From positions 24,844,987 through 24,908,986 of the forward strand of contig CM069612.1 in NCBI GenBank assembly GCA_035771175.1: a stretch of DNA of 64,000 nucleotides, written 5' to 3'. This stretch comes from Paratinospora sagittata (Eukaryota > Streptophyta > Magnoliopsida > Ranunculales > Menispermaceae). The position numbers and the translations under genes are program-made. How positions within the stretch are numbered: position 1 is the first letter of the stretch; each line of letters opens with the position of its first letter. Shown here piece after piece: positions 22,592-35,773 of the stretch. The notes beneath the pieces were generated by a model that saw only the letters and a program-made list of their open reading frames with translations, did no database searches and was not told where the DNA came from.

Positions 22592-23024
22592 TCATGGAAG
22601 AAAGCACTTAAGGTTCCTAACATCTCCCGATAAGCTCTCATACACATAAAAAGTATAAGGCAACTGCTGCTTTTCATCTATAAAGTAGTAAGACAGATGT
22701 AGTCTATAATTGTATCCAACCACCTCGTCGAATTCAATCAGTATTCTAGATTTGGATAGTAGATAATTTTGTTGCTTAACCACGTCGCGTTCAACCCTTG
22801 TTACCCTTACGAAGTAAAGGTAAAACCAATAATCACCTCTCCTGTTTTTCTCATCCACGACATACTTTCCGTGATCATTCATGTGATTGGTTATACTTAT
22901 GATTTCATACACACGGTGCCTTACACCATCACATACTGATCCATCATCAGCGAAAGCCACATTGAAGAACAAAGGAAAAACGTAGAGGAATAACAGAGAT
23001 AATGAACTGAACTTGAACTTTCAT
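22592..23024 (-). pseudogene. Cystatin-like secreted protein, copy 4 (frameshifted signal peptide)
   Basis: The mature part is fully open: FFNVAFADDGSVCDGV, helix HGKYVVDEKN, strand FYLYFVRVTRVERDVV, a longer segment (KQQNYLLSKSRILIEF), then DEVVGYNY, ending LPYTFYVYESLSGDVRNL. DEVVG sits where cystatins have QVVAG. The ATG at 23024 is in another frame. Relative to copy 3 the signal-peptide run is 5 nt shorter, and no ATG exists in the mature frame upstream. So no secreted product is expected unless translation starts elsewhere. The lesion class is shared with copy 2. Confidence 0.85.
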
Positions 23025-25188
23025 ATTAATGGACAGATTGATATGATGTGTTTTTTATTTTTGTTTTAATGATGAGTTTGAATGTGATGGCCCACACCCC
23101 AGACCGCCATCTCTCATGGATCGGAGTGCAGAAGTGTCGGAATGGGACACCCGACGTAGGCATTCACGACCACCTCAAATTATCCCATGAGATGATCGGG
23201 ACCCTACAAGCCTCAATCAAACTCTTACATAAAATCCCTAAATTTTTGTTTTTGTTTTTATCCGCATCAAACTTGATAGACTTAACAATTCAATATCAAA
23301 GTCCACATGAATCAACAAGATATAATCTCTCAAGGCATACCATAAACATAAACCAAAAAGGATGATCCTCTAAAGTATACAAGACAAATACAATGATCAT
23401 AATAGTCTTCGAATAGAACATACAACCATGATCAAAAGTCTCCAATTAAACCCAAAATGGTCTAAGGCAACATGCCTAGAACCATCATAACAACCATAAT
23501 CCCTCTCACCATCTAGGTTTAACAAATGTTATAGATTACATATGTATCGAATTAAGCAAAACAATATACATATGTAAATAAATGACATCCATCCATACAC
23601 GTAAGCTAGACTCACGTCCGGATGTCCCTAACTGCTACAGTGGCAAGCTCTCAAGCGTATGTTATGCCTTTGCCCTTACCTTTATCAGTAGAACCTGAAA
23701 AGAGAGTGAGAGGGTGAGCCAACAGAGCCCAGTGAATAATGTTTAATAGTGTCATCATTTATGCATCCATAAAAGTCATATATGTACATGCATGAAATAA
23801 TGCTCATAAGTATGTGAATCATAAAACACATAATAAAATAAGCATCCACCATTTTCATGCATTTCAAATCCATTTATTTTCCATCATCATTTTCCTGCTG
23901 TAGAGACCAACATGGCCCTCCCTTATTGGGGTACAACTGACATAGAGATTATTCACTCGTAAATGACATGATCCTCCTTTAATCGGGGTATGTCATTTCC
24001 TCATTGCCACATCATTTTCCTACTGTAGAGATCAACTTATGATCCTCCCTTAATTGGGGTACAGCTGACATAGAAATCATTCACTAGCAAGTGCAATGAT
24101 CCTCCCTTAATTGGGGTATGTCATTTCTACTTCTAGAGACAAGTTAGCTTGGTAATTACTCAAGCCTTCTAGATACTCACTATCTAGAGACAACTTAGCT
24201 TGGAAACATCCAAAGCCTTCTAGAATTCTCTATGCATGTCATTTCAAAACATAGTAAACACATGCATGCCATAATGATATTCATGACTTTCAACATACAA
24301 GTATAAATGAATATGATGACACAAGTGATAAACAAAATGAACAACTTCTCACAACCAATGCCACGCAAGCAAAGCTATCCACACACGGTCTACAAAAATC
24401 CCAATGCAAAACAAGATCCTGTAAACCATAGATTCATGCACATGTATCGATTACCATGATCATCCATACATAGGCACACTAATCACGAGACTTATTTAAT
24501 AAGTCTATGTGCATCTAATTCCCATCACGAGTTTCCCATCTCATGATCAACCTCGACCTCTATGCCAAGCCACGTACAAGACTAATTCCCCAAAACTAAG
24601 TCAATCACTAGTCTAGGTCATTCAATCCTAACACAAGTCCAAATCATTCAAAACCATGCAAGATTGATCATTATCAAGTCAATTCCTCAATTCAAATCAA
24701 TATATGACATATGACCCAATTTGGGAAAAAATCTTTACAATAGGCATAAAGCCAAATTGTACTAAGTCATATAAAATTAACATAGGTTCAAACATTCTAA
24801 GCCCATGATTCCACTCAAGTTAGGTCCAATTAGATAATCCCTAAGTCAATTTGATTAATTTTCTTGGTTTAGGTCAAAAGCCTCAATTTGGGCAAAATCC
24901 CCAAAATTAAGCTCTATGGCGATTTTAACTTACAACTAGCGTTTCTAATGGATAAAAATACTGAACACTACCATCAATCAACTAGAATTAGTCATTTATC
25001 CAACATAGTTGATATGCAAGTCCAAAGAAAATCCCTAAGTTCGATTTCTAGGGTTTAGACCTTTACGCACAACTCTTTCAATTTCTTGCTAGAAATTGGG
25101 AAAAATGGTGTCATTGTGTTCCAAATCACCTTAGGAACCCAAATCCCTAGCTTACAACTCGTCCCTAAGAGTTTCACACAAAACCCTA

Positions 25189-28100
25189 TATAGCACCCGT
25201 GCCATTAGGTGATGTCATTTTGACCCATAGTATATCCGTATACATATTCGTATACGTATGTGTATATGCATTTTGGTGCTTGACGTAGATAGGTTCGAGT
25301 GCCTTTGCATGATTTTAGGTCATAGAAAGTGTGCATGAAGTTTTGGACCCATCGGAGACCCGTTTAACGTCGAAACATGTCGAAAACAATGTTTTGGATC
25401 CAGTGGAGCTCGCTCTAGGGAGGAAGAAATTTCTGTCACAAATTACATCAATAGTTTGATCTCCTAGATTTGTGGTCCGATTGAGTTGAAATTTTTTCAG
25501 CTCATTCTTCTCTGATAGATCTTCATTATGAGTGGTGAAGCTCTTGATCGGAGTTACCTACTATGAGTTATAAGACTCCAAACACTATTTCACGGATTTG
25601 TCGATTTTCTTACGCAGTTTTGATCAAACGTGTGGACCTCGTAATTCCACCGTTGGATTTAGTTGAAAGTTTACCAGAATGTTGGTAACTGACTCATGCA
25701 ACTTTTGAACGGTTAAGATCTAAGTGCAAGTATTGCAATAGGAAAACTGATTTTTGACAGTTTTTGGTAACTTTTCGTTGGGGGCGCAAACACTTATTGA
25801 CTTGATTTTTTCAACTCATTTGCACATTTTGCACTTGAGAAAGAGGGAGAAGAGCTGGAGGAGAGCTCGAGAAGAGAAAAGGAGAGAAAAATTAAGGTTT
25901 AGAGGTTCTTGCCCAAGAACTCCATGAGGTTTGCATGTTTTCTCTCTTTTCTTCCTTTGATCTCTCTAGTTTAAGCTTCCAAGCTGTATTTTGACCTAAG
26001 ATATGCCGTGAATTCTCAGTTGAGGATTCTTCCAGACCTAGGGTTCCATTGCATGCATGTTTTTATGAACCCTAGCGTTGATTGGAGGCCATTGGTGTCA
26101 TTTTTCCCATTTTCTCTTTTGGATTTGGTGAAACTCTTTGTAAATGGACCTATACCTTGTTCATGGTCTTAGAATTTTTCAGGTTGTTTGCATGTCACCT
26201 ATGTTAGACCTATGAACACCAAGAACTGATCCATGCCTTTGGTTAGAGATTTCCATGGTGAAATCTTGGAGTTTAGTTCAAATGGCCTACACTTGAATCA
26301 TTGACTTAGGGTTAGAATTAAGCTTTGAATGTCAACTATGTTGACCTAATAGCCATGGTGGATGATCCCATGGTGCAAGTTCAGTCAATTTTGTGGGTAT
26401 GTATGGTGGTCTAGTGTAAAATTGGCAATATGGCCTATGTAAAAAAAAAAATTCCAGATTTAGGGCTTTTGATGCTCTTGATAGAAAATCTGAAAATTTA
26501 TGCAATGTAGGTCTTTTGGGCATGATTAGGGTTGTTGATGATAGAATTCAGTGGGTTCTCATAATGGACACCCTAAAGTTGACTAATTTTGACCTAGGCT
26601 AAGTATTTGGCATTTTTCATGTACTTTGACAATTTTGCATATAATTTGGGGATTTTGCCCAAATTGGGACTTTTCACCCAAAACAAGTCAATTTATGAAA
26701 TTGACTTGGAGATTGTTTAATTGGACCCAAATAGAGTAGAATCATGGGTTTAAAATGTTGGAACCTATGTTAAATTGATATGACTTAGTTCATTTTGACC
26801 TAATGTTTTATATTGGCCTAATTGAAAATTTTGACCAAGACTTAGTCAATTGATGAAATTGACTTGATGTATACTCTAATTGACCCTAATTATAATTGAA
26901 TGTCATGTATATTAGTGGTTGAAACATGGGATCACCCTATTACATTCAATTTAGGTCAATCTTGGTTTAATTGAGTCTAAATGATCAAGTTGGGCAATAT
27001 GAAAATTGGCTCAAGGGGTAACTAATTTAGAATCTAATTGACTTTAGATTGGGTTTGAACATGAGATTTTGACACACTTTATAACTGATTTTCAGTTGTG
27101 TGAACCATGTTATGTTCAGGTCTTGTGATTGATCTTGAACCGGTTTAGTCAATTGGAGAGTTTTGGTGATTGGATTGGGTAGACTTCGCTAATTAAGTGT
27201 GAGTATTCTTTTACTTTTAGATTATTTATATGTGACATTGTAGTATAGAAATATTTTAAATGCTTATGTATTATGGTATGCATGTTTTAATATTCCATGA
27301 AATACATTTGAGCATAATTCATTGGGATTGCAATTTGGGTTGAGCCTCCTAGTTGGAATTTCCTCTTTTTGGAAATTCTCGTAAGTCTAGTGGCAATCCC
27401 AGTTGTGTACCTAGCAGAGAGTTTTATGGCTTGTGTATGGGTTGGTTAGTTTAGGCTAATCCTACGTGCTGCACAACTCCAAAAATCCTATTAGGATACG
27501 AGTATTGTGTGTGTGTTCAGGTATTGTGTGCAGCGCACCAGCCTTGAACCCCCGTACTCAGGAGGTGTTAGGATTGCATGAGCATGACTAGAAATGTTAT
27601 GCATCGTCTTATGGATGACTTGATGCATTATGTTAGCATGTATGTAATCTATTTGGTCATCATGATATTTCAATGATTTATGATCTTATCATGTTTTTAT
27701 TAAATGCGCGTATATGCCACTTGTAAATGACATTCACTGGGTTAGTTGTAGCTCATACCTCACCTTCTTCTTTCAGGATCTGATAGAAAAAGGTAAGAGA
27801 AGGCTTGATTGTAAAGCGTCCCTTGTTTTTGTTTCATGTAGGTGTTGTACATTTAATTTTGTAATTTGATAATGATGTGCATGATAACACCTAGTATATG
27901 TATAATTAACATATAGTTGGGATGTAACACCCCGTGCTTTTAAGCAATATATTACATAAGGCCTTTTTGTCACACCCTAGTACACAGCACACCGCAGTGT
28001 CTAGTACCCCGGGATGTGATGGGTACCTCATACCCAATATATAAAATTTTAAAGTTTACAAAATACTACAAACCCAACACATCCCATGTCACACCCCAGT

Positions 28101-28380
28101 ACACAGCACACCGCAGTGTCTAGTACCCCCGGGATGTGATGGGTACCTCATACCGAGCGTACCCCAGTCATTATATACCACATAATATTGTCCCATCCTA
28201 GTACACAGCCCACCGCAGCGTCTAGTACCCCCGGGATCATTTGTCCACACTATTCATTTATATATGAATTTTGGGGATTCGTATATGTGTTTTAGGCTGA
28301 CAGGACGCCAGGTGTACCAACGGAGGGTATACTCGGAGGTTTCCGTGTTGGTCATGACGTCACTATAGTAGGTCGTGACA
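25189..28380 (+). mobile_element. Nested solo LTR (3.2 kb), TSD CCCTA
   Basis: Inside LTR A, the sequence leaves the common path after AAACCCTA (25188) and rejoins at CCCTAACTCCATGCA (28381). LTR B is uninterrupted here (62753-62767). The TSD is CCCTA at 25184-25188 and 28381-28385. The insert begins TATAGCACCCGTG and ends GGTCGTGACA. The canonical TG start therefore appears as TA, probably a G-to-A mutation. It contains the shared TTCACTGGG...CTTTCAGG module at 27732-27778. No coding sequence is seen. Confidence 0.87.
27969..28250. repeat. Tandem repeat, about 105-121-bp units, 2.5 copies
   Basis: The words AGTACACAGC...CACCGCAG(T/C)GTCTAGTACCC, containing CCCGGGAT, recur beginning near 27969, 28090 and 28197, the first two followed by GTGATGGGTACCTCATAC. 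The array lies close to the 3' end of the nested LTR. Confidence 0.85.
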
Positions 28381-29380
28381 CCCTAACTCCATGCACCACC
28401 AAAAATGTGGTGAAATTCATGCAAAATGCATTCCAAGTATAGATCTAGGTCAATGAAGGTTGCTTCTATCATAAACAAGCTCAAAATAGCAAAAATCAGC
28501 CAACCTTAGGTTAGGGAACACCCAAAACAGTGACCCATGGAGAAAACTACGCCATTAGAAAGCTTACTCTTACCTTCAATGGTGATTTCATGAAAAAAAT
28601 TGAAGAAAAATACTTACTTTAAGATGTAGATGGTAACGATTTTTCCTTGGAAACCCAAGTTTTCCTCCCCTTTTCCTTCTCCAATTCGTCCTTGGCACAT
28701 ATGAGATTAGTAGCAACCTTTACCCCATTTTAAAACACTCAAAATGGCCATTTTTCAGCCAAAACCATGCCCAGAAAAGTGATGAGCGGGCTCTTTCCAC
28801 TTAGGAGCGTGCTACTCTTTCATAAAGAATGCCTAAACTTCGTTTCGCCACTACGTGCTTAATACACATCAGAATTTTATATATGACAAGTTGTTTTCTA
28901 TGTAAAAGGCATTTCAGACTCATTTTTAATATCCCCAGGTCCATTTGATGCACCAATAAATAATTATTATAAAATCAACACATATACACAATATATTCCA
29001 ATATAAATGTCATATTTACCATGTATTGAAGTACAACCTTTCCATATATCAAAGGTGTATTAAACGAGGACATTTAATGAAGTCTTTTCAACAAGTTATA
29101 AGCAAGATGATGACTTGATTAGCACGTTACTTATGTGAAGCTTCTCTAACAAGCCACTCACAATAGTATTAATATGGCAAATAATATTAATAACAATAAT
29201 AACACCACTACTAATACTTTCTATAATAATACTACCACCACTAATAATACTTTCTTTTATATAAGCAATAATTATACATCAAACATACAAACATACATAC
29301 CAAATCAAGCATACAAATTTAGATAAAAATACAAATGAATTACAAACTAAATGAAATAATTTCTAAGGCGCTATATTGAT

Positions 29381-30297
29381 AGCTAAATCGATACTCTAAA
29401 TTTAAAGTTGAAGCTTGGTGCATAGAAATAGTACATGAGGTGCCCACTTGTGCTGACTATCTTTTGTTATATAAATTAAAGAAAAATGTGAAAGTGACAA
29501 TCAATAAAACACGTGAATTTTGTACGTCATAAATAGAAATTTAAAAATGTGGCCATGAGTGGTCCATGTGGCTTTACATTATGAAGAGAGTATATTATCA
29601 TTTGAAATGTGGCCATGAGTGAATACCTATGTATTTGAAATGTTTGCATTATATGTAGGCATGTATAAGGTGTATGTATATATCTTTTAAACCAAGTGAA
29701 GTATTTATACATATAGATGGTATTTGTTAACTTTACTAATAACCTTCCAAAAAAAAATAAGAATTAGGTGATGGAAATATTATTTTTTGATAAATATTTT
29801 AGTTTTCATATCTCTAATTGAAGCAAAAGTATAACCTTTTTATTTATTTATTTATTTTTTTGAGCAATAGTATAACCTTATTTTTCACGTATTATATTAG
29901 AGCAAAACTTTCTATAATTGGAAGTTCTTTAAATTCAAAGAAAGAGTGGAGGTTAAATAAAGTTACCAAAATGACCAATACAATTTTGTAATAACTAATA
30001 TCCATATATGTACTTTTATATTAATGTGGCTCATATACAATTAATAGCAAACACATTAATATTAGTCACTATTAATGTCATTAATATCAAAATAATAATA
30101 TTAATAATGATAATTATCTAAAATGACAAGCATTTTACACACCATCAACTAATTAAGAATAAATAAAATCATACACATAATACACACATCAAGCAATACA
30201 CAACACAAACACACATACATTTTCATCAATCATAGGCACATAGAGTCGAGCATATATGAACAAAGGTACAAGCCGGGCGGTAGAATCTTCAAGGCGT
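29381..30297. other. Right edge of block I: cystatin-type 5' flank, then AT-rich sequence
   Basis: Bases 29381-29720 are the upstream flank of a cystatin-like copy (GATAGCTAAATCGATACTC, GGTGCCCACTTGTGC, GTGGCCATGAGTG) and match 63752-64000. After that I see only AT-rich sequence with (TTTA)n near 29844. The last part (about 30020-30301), ending AAGGCGTTACA, resembles the terminus of a degraded family 3 or family 1 LTR. No gene. Confidence 0.5.
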
Positions 30298-31629
30298 TAC
30301 ATCTTGAAAATATGTGTTATGAAATTGGTATGTGTAGACTATTGTGCATTACAGAACTTTGTGTTGGAATTAGATTATCTCTTGTGTAGGGATAAGATAT
30401 TGCTCTCATTAGCTTGGTTGTGAGTAGAATTCTTTATATTCATTTCTTTATGTCATTATATGAATTATATGTGTTATGTTTAAATGCATAAATTGTGTTT
30501 TAAATAGTGGATGCATGGTACAAAAAACCCTATGGTGGCGGTTTGATCCCATTGACTTATTGGCATGACTATGGTCTTGGAGTATGCCCACGATGAGAGG
30601 CGTAGCAAGACTTAGCAAGATCAATTGGAAAGAAAATCAAGCCATAGGAGAGTTTTGAAATAATAAAAGGGAAAAGGAAAGTCATGTCCCTATGTGACAT
30701 GTGTGTGTACTCCCTTCGAATGTGAAAGTGAATATGAAAATAAATAAGTCCGAGATCATAGCGCTGTGGTGCTAGATCTCACTGTGCGTAAGGCCTAGAC
30801 TAGATTGTGAAAATGAAAAGTAATGAATTTTACTTTGCATGAGATATACGATGAATGCTGGATATTTATGTGTTATATATTTTTAATCATCTTGTGGCAT
30901 TATCATCCATACATGAATTTTATTGATGAATATTTATGACATATCTGAATTTTATTCACTAGGCATTGTTGGCACACCCCCATTTTTCTTTTACAGAATC
31001 TACAGCTCAAGATAAGCGAAAGGGAGTTATTATCTACTGAGGACCTAATCAAGCATAGCTTAGCATAGATGTGAGGAAGGTTTTCCTTTTTGAATGACTC
31101 TTGTAATTTGGACACATCTATGTGTATATTTTGTAATTTTGGAAACCTACGTATGTATTAATACTCAACCCATGAAATTGGTAGATGGTAAGGATGTATA
31201 TCTATACCCTGATATTGGTCTTTGGTTATTGGATCTAGGCGTTGGAAGGCAATGCAAGTATAGATTTCTAATGTTGAGATCGTGTGGTCATACTTAAATG
31301 TTGGGTTTTGTGAACTATAGTCTTAGACTTAAACGATGATGGATTAATATGACATGATCTTATCTTGTATGTATAGAGTTTATTGTCTATGGATTGTAGA
31401 GACTATGTAATTGAAGATTGTAGAACTGTTCAGGTTTATCAAGTTGCGTTCGATGAAGTTAAGAAAAAAAAATATGCGACTCTATAGGGAGTTTGGTTGA
31501 AGCTAGTAGTGTTTCAATCATTCTATAGGGTGATGTGAGGTGGTTGTGGATCTCTATGCGGGGCGTTCCATTCTGACATGTCACACACTATTCCTCGGGA
31601 GATGGTGGTTCGGGGAGTTGGGTCGTCAC
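30298..31629 (+). mobile_element. Degraded LTR relic related to family 1
   Basis: The right end, GGTGGTTCGGGGAGTTGGGTCGTCACA, corresponds to GGTGGTCCGGGGCGCGGGGTCGCCACA of family 1. A second landmark, TTCACTAGGCATTGTTGGCACAC...TTTTACAGAATC at about 30955-31000, matches the common LTR module. The left boundary is uncertain, and the piece is much shorter than the 2.9-kb family LTR. It is old and lacks a convincing target duplication. Confidence 0.6.
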
Positions 31630-33458
31630 AATTTATATTTATAATTTGTTGCTCATCTACTTTATATCTACAATATATTTATGTTGTATTTTATTGGTTT
31701 ATAATTCAAATAATGTATTCTTGCACCTCTTTATTCACTTAAAAGTGTGCGCCTAAAGTAAGCAACACAGGTAAATCGTGTTTATCTGTCGGTCAACTAT
31801 GTTTACCGATTAGTCAATTGTGTTTACCGATCGATAAATAAAATTTAAATGATCATAAATTTTTTATTTTAACTTTAATTTAAACAATTTAAAAGACGTT
31901 AAAACATGAAAGAAAAAATCTTTTTAACATATTTTTATTCAAAATAGGATGAAAATGAAAAAGTTATAGTCATTTAAATTTATTTTACGGATCGGTTAAA
32001 TATAAGAGGAGCAAAATAGAAAAGTGAAAACTTAAATCGACGGGTTAAATAGATGATGACCCAAACTCTTGTTTTTCAAACTCGAGGAACCTACACTCTA
32101 AAAATCTCGAACTAAAAATTGTGGCCATTTGCAGTGGTCCATATGGCGCTAGATTATCAAAATGATACATTCTCATGATTGCGTATCTACTTAAAAATCA
32201 TGAGGGCAGTTGATATTGGATTTGAGCAAGTAGTCACTTTTAAGTCTCACTTCAAGAAAATATTATACAATTGGGTTCCGAATTACGGTTTAAGAGATTT
32301 TGACCCTAGTTTTTTTCAAAAATCAATTAAACGTGATATTAGACACCTCAAATTTTTTTGAAATTTATAGAACTTTTTGACAAGTTCTCTAAAATAATTT
32401 CTTGAAGAACTCATTTTAGTTGGAAAAGTATTACTATTGATAGATTTATATTTTTCGAAAGCCATTCAAATGATGTTGAAGGTGACTCAAATAATTCTTA
32501 TAAATTTAAAAATAATGTTAGATATTTCCTCAAGTTTCAAGTAATTTTTTAAAATTATTTCGTTAAGAACATCACTTATTAGTAAAAATATTAATAATGA
32601 GCTTTTATTCAACTTATTTTAAATTATTAATAAGGTTTGGTCAGATACTGTGTAAATTTTTTAGGTTAAATAGTTACTATGTACATCAAAATAATTTTAT
32701 TAAATTACAAATATGCACCTTTATTATTTAAAATCTATATTTCATAAAATGATTAGTTTCTGAAGTGATTTTGAGAAAGAAATTTCACACCTGGTGATAG
32801 GTGTGGTTTGGGTTAAAAAATCGGGGCGTGAACATAAACATATAACAGTATATAAAAATTATTGAAATAAGTAGTAGTTATTACTGATTTTCCACATAAA
32901 ATAGCATAAAATATTGAATCATCTCATCAAAAAACATATTCTATTATAAAATAACTATTTTATACAAGAAATCACCCTTACCTCAATTATTATCCCTCAC
33001 GTCTATTCATGTGTTTCAATAAGATGATCTAAACTCGAAAAATAGACTTATTCTTATCATGAGTAGCAATTGTTTTGAAGAAAGAAATTAAATTAAATAA
33101 AAGAAAGAGTGATTACATTCATCCATTCAACAAGCTGTTGTTGCCGCTTGATCTACAACCAGCGAACAACCCAATTAAAGGATATGTGTTTTGATGATAC
33201 CCAGAGGCGCGCAGTTAATTGTTGTTGTTTTCTTTCTTCCTTGGTGTACATTTATATTAGTATGTTCATAATATATTATTTGCTTTTCAAAAAAAAAATA
33301 AAAAAATAAATAGAAGCTCATATGTGAGCAACTTTTATTTATGGCATCATACAAAACGAGAACATACATAACAACTATCAACACAACATTAATTAGCAAC
33401 TTTGCATATATGCATGAACGCCCTCATACAAACATTGATGAGTACCTTATTATAATAT
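31630..33458. other. AT-rich spacer with left edge of duplicated block II
   Basis: There is no gene. Near 31775-31850 TGTTTACCGAT(T/C)-type words recur imperfectly. From about 32690 on, the sequence matches 16480-16970 and then 17230-17425 (3' flank of copy 3), marking the start of block II. About 33285-33310 is an A-rich stretch. Confidence 0.55.
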
Positions 33459-33947
33459 TTAAACAAAGAAGTTCATAAATGATCGACCACCTTGTTCTAT
33501 TTCCGTTTGAACAAAATATAGAAGCCTCATTTCCTTTGTCGATGTGTTCTCATACACAAAAGCCACATAAGGTAGAGGCGCCATCCTTTGACGGTGGGCA
33601 TAGATAAGTAACATATAATAGTATCCACCTACCTCGTCGACTTCAGCCAATATTGTAGATTTGGACAGTTTGTTATTCAGTTGGTAAGCCTCCACTCGTC
33701 CCGCGAATCCTACCCAATCGAAGATTAGGAAGTATGGTAAATCGCCTTGCTTGTTTTTCTCATCCACGGCATACATTGCGAGAGATCGCACATGATCGGT
33801 TATGATTATTGGTACATACCCACTCTCCCTTATGTCATCAAATACCGATCCATGATCACCAGCGCCGAAAGCCACATTGAAGAACAAAGTAAAAAAAAGA
33901 AGAAGAAGAACAGTAGAGATCATGAACTGATGAACGTGAACTTTCAT
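33459..33947 (-). CDS. Cystatin-like secreted protein, copy 5 (intact, 162 aa)
   Basis: A single exon from the family start MKVHVHQ. The signal peptide is about residues 1-27 (...LFFNVAF). The helix motif is LAMYAVDEKN (56-65), the first strand PYFLIFDWVG, then an enlarged segment (VEAYQLNNKLSKSTILAEV, 85-103). DEVGG (104-108) occupies the QxVxG position, with D in place of Q but V and G kept. YYYMLLIYA and LPYVAFVYENTSTKEMRLLYF fill the last strands. It is about 21 residues longer than copy 3, mainly in that segment plus a different C-terminus. A proteinase-inhibitor fold in the secretory pathway is likely; whether it inhibits is unknown. The 5' flank is shared with the other copies. Confidence 0.8.
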   Translation of the reverse strand: MKVHVHQFMISTVLLLLFFTLFFNVAFGAGDHGSVFDDIRESGYVPIIITDHVRSLAMYAVDEKNKQGDLPYFLIFDWVGFAGRVEAYQLNNKLSKSTILAEVDEVGGYYYMLLIYAHRQRMAPLPYVAFVYENTSTKEMRLLYFVQTEIEQGGRSFMNFFV

Positions 33948-34299
33948 ATTAATGAATGGATTGATATGAGCTGTTGTTTTTTTTTTTTATTTGATGATGA
34001 GTTCAATAGCTAAACTGATACTTCTAATTTATAGTTGAAGCTTGATATACATAAAAAATAATGCTTAACTAACACATTTTTTTTTTATCGTTGTTGTTAA
34101 AAGTTGGATGACCTTGTGTTATATGTGATATAAGATGATATAATCATTTTCAAAATATTAAAAAATAATAGATGTGGTGCCCACTTGTACAATTTGTCTT
34201 TGGTTATATGAAAACACGTGAATTTTGTACTTTTGGTCAAGAGTCTTTTACTGGCGAGTTTATTTTTTGTAAGTAAAAGTACGTTTTTACTGACAACGA

Positions 34300-34395
34300 T
34301 CTAAAGTTACCAGCGAAAGTCACATTATTGAAGAACAAAAGAAAAAGAAGAAGAAGAATAGTAGAGATAATGAACTGATAAACTTGAACTTTCAT
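34300..34395 (-). pseudogene. Cystatin-like copy 6: signal peptide only
   Basis: From the ATG at 34395 the frame reads MKVQVYQFIISTILLLLFLL...FAGN, the family signal peptide, and then leaves the family after the first mature residues. The flanks on the 5' side (GTTATGATATGG, GACGATGAATTCAATAGC, then the 34480-35110 spacer) are those of copy 3. So this stub is the positional counterpart of copy 3 in block II, with the body lost. Confidence 0.82.
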
Positions 34396-34479
34396 TTAAA
34401 TGGATGGATTGTTATGATATGGTTTTTTGTTTTTTTCTTTGTTTTGACGATGAATTCAATAGCTAAACTGACACTATGA

Positions 34480-35110
34480 AGCTTGATACATAGAAATAGT
34501 TGATGTGGTGCATGCCCACTTGTGCCAGCTATCTTTTGTTAAATAAAAACATACATGTGAATTTTGTACGTGATAGATATAAATTTAAAAACGTGGCCAT
34601 GAATGGTCCATATGACTTAGAGAGTACAATGATTACATTATCAATTTGAAATGTGGCCATTAGTGGACCAGTACTATCAATTTGAAATGTTTGTATTCTA
34701 TTTAGACCTGTATAAGTTATACACATAGGTGGTGTTTAATTATTAACTTTACTGACCCCTGAGTTGTCATCGACAATACCGAGTCAACTCGCATTTCAGA
34801 GAAATTATTACGATCCTATGTGTCCACAACCTACCTCATTTACCTCATTATAATTACACGTGTCATTTTTCTATTAGGTTAAACTTATTCCAAGTACTTT
34901 TGTGCAAGCGTTATTGGATGGGCTATGTTTTTAAGAAACGTTTGTTACTACCATGTGCTCATTTAGGCTTGCTGAGATAATGCATGTGTGGGGCCGTATA
35001 GTGTCAGGAAGCGCACATAAGTCGCTATCAGTATCGCTGAGCATCGTACGCTGTATGTTGCATTCGACACCTGTACACGTGTATTCCACCTTCGCACGTC
35101 GTCTGTATGT
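34480..35110. other. Block II copy of the 17930-18560 spacer
   Basis: Colinear with 17930-18560 with small indels (TGAGTTGTCATCGACAATACCG, GTGGGGCCGTATAGTGTC). It ends earlier, at TTCGCACGTCG, where it jumps into sequence matching 19090. About 550 bp present in block I (18541-19090) are therefore missing, or were inserted there. No gene. Confidence 0.6.
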
Positions 35111-35773
35111 ATTTAGTCAAATAGTATGCTCGTACCAGTCAAGTTGAGCACATAGATAATTCTCTAGTCTGTAAATCGGTATAAGTTATTCTCAAGTCCA
35201 TAAGTTGTGATAAATAATTCTCTAACCTGTAAAACGAGAAAGAAAGAGGTTGTTTTCAAACCGATACGATGAGAAAGTATAGATAATTTTTAGCCTATAG
35301 AGGTTGTGAAAGTTTAGTTTTCACGTGTGAAGAAGATCCCCAAAGAAGCCATCCCGGTACAAGAGCACTATTCATAATAATAATAATATTACACAAAGAA
35401 CCTCATAAATGACCACCTTGTTATTACATCGCTAATGGTTTGGTCCAAAGGACTTTTTTTTCTTACATTTTCTTTTGTACAAGATTCATTTATATTTCCA
35501 TATCAATCTCTAATCTCGGAGTACATTGCCAACAAAGATGATACGTTCTAGAAAACAATGATGCACGACAACGAACTTTTAGGCTTACAAAGAAAACATG
35601 CAAAACCCAAGAATAAAGGACATAATCCTCACAACAAAAGGCCAAAAGCATCGCAACAAGAGGGTAAAACCCTTTCAATAAACCTCCCTTATTAGTATAA
35701 AAATCTTGACTACTTGTGTAACCAAGAATGGGAAAAAACTACTTAGACTACACCAGAAACAAACTTAATCAAA

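Larger units (their letters stand above)
23083..29375 (-). mobile_element. Old solo LTR of Ty3/gypsy family 3, copy A (block I)
   Basis: It begins TGTGATGGCCCACACCCC and ends ...AAGGCGCTATA. The flanks are TTGAA (23078-23082) and TTGAT (29376-29380), where the uninterrupted sequence near copy 2 reads GAGTTTGATAGCTAAAC (about 16085). That identifies a 5-bp TSD with one mutation. Without the nested insert (25189-28385) it is about 3.1 kb. No coding sequence is seen. The same LTR occupies the same site in block II (47136-63746), so it predates the duplication. It lies just 5' of cystatin copy 4 and separates it from its upstream flank (29381 on). Confidence 0.85.

Noticed and set aside
27969..28250. 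Possible CRISPR-like or tRNA-containing repeat array
   Set aside because: Only about 2.5 long units in a plant LTR; no short regular repeats with unique spacers and no cloverleaf.
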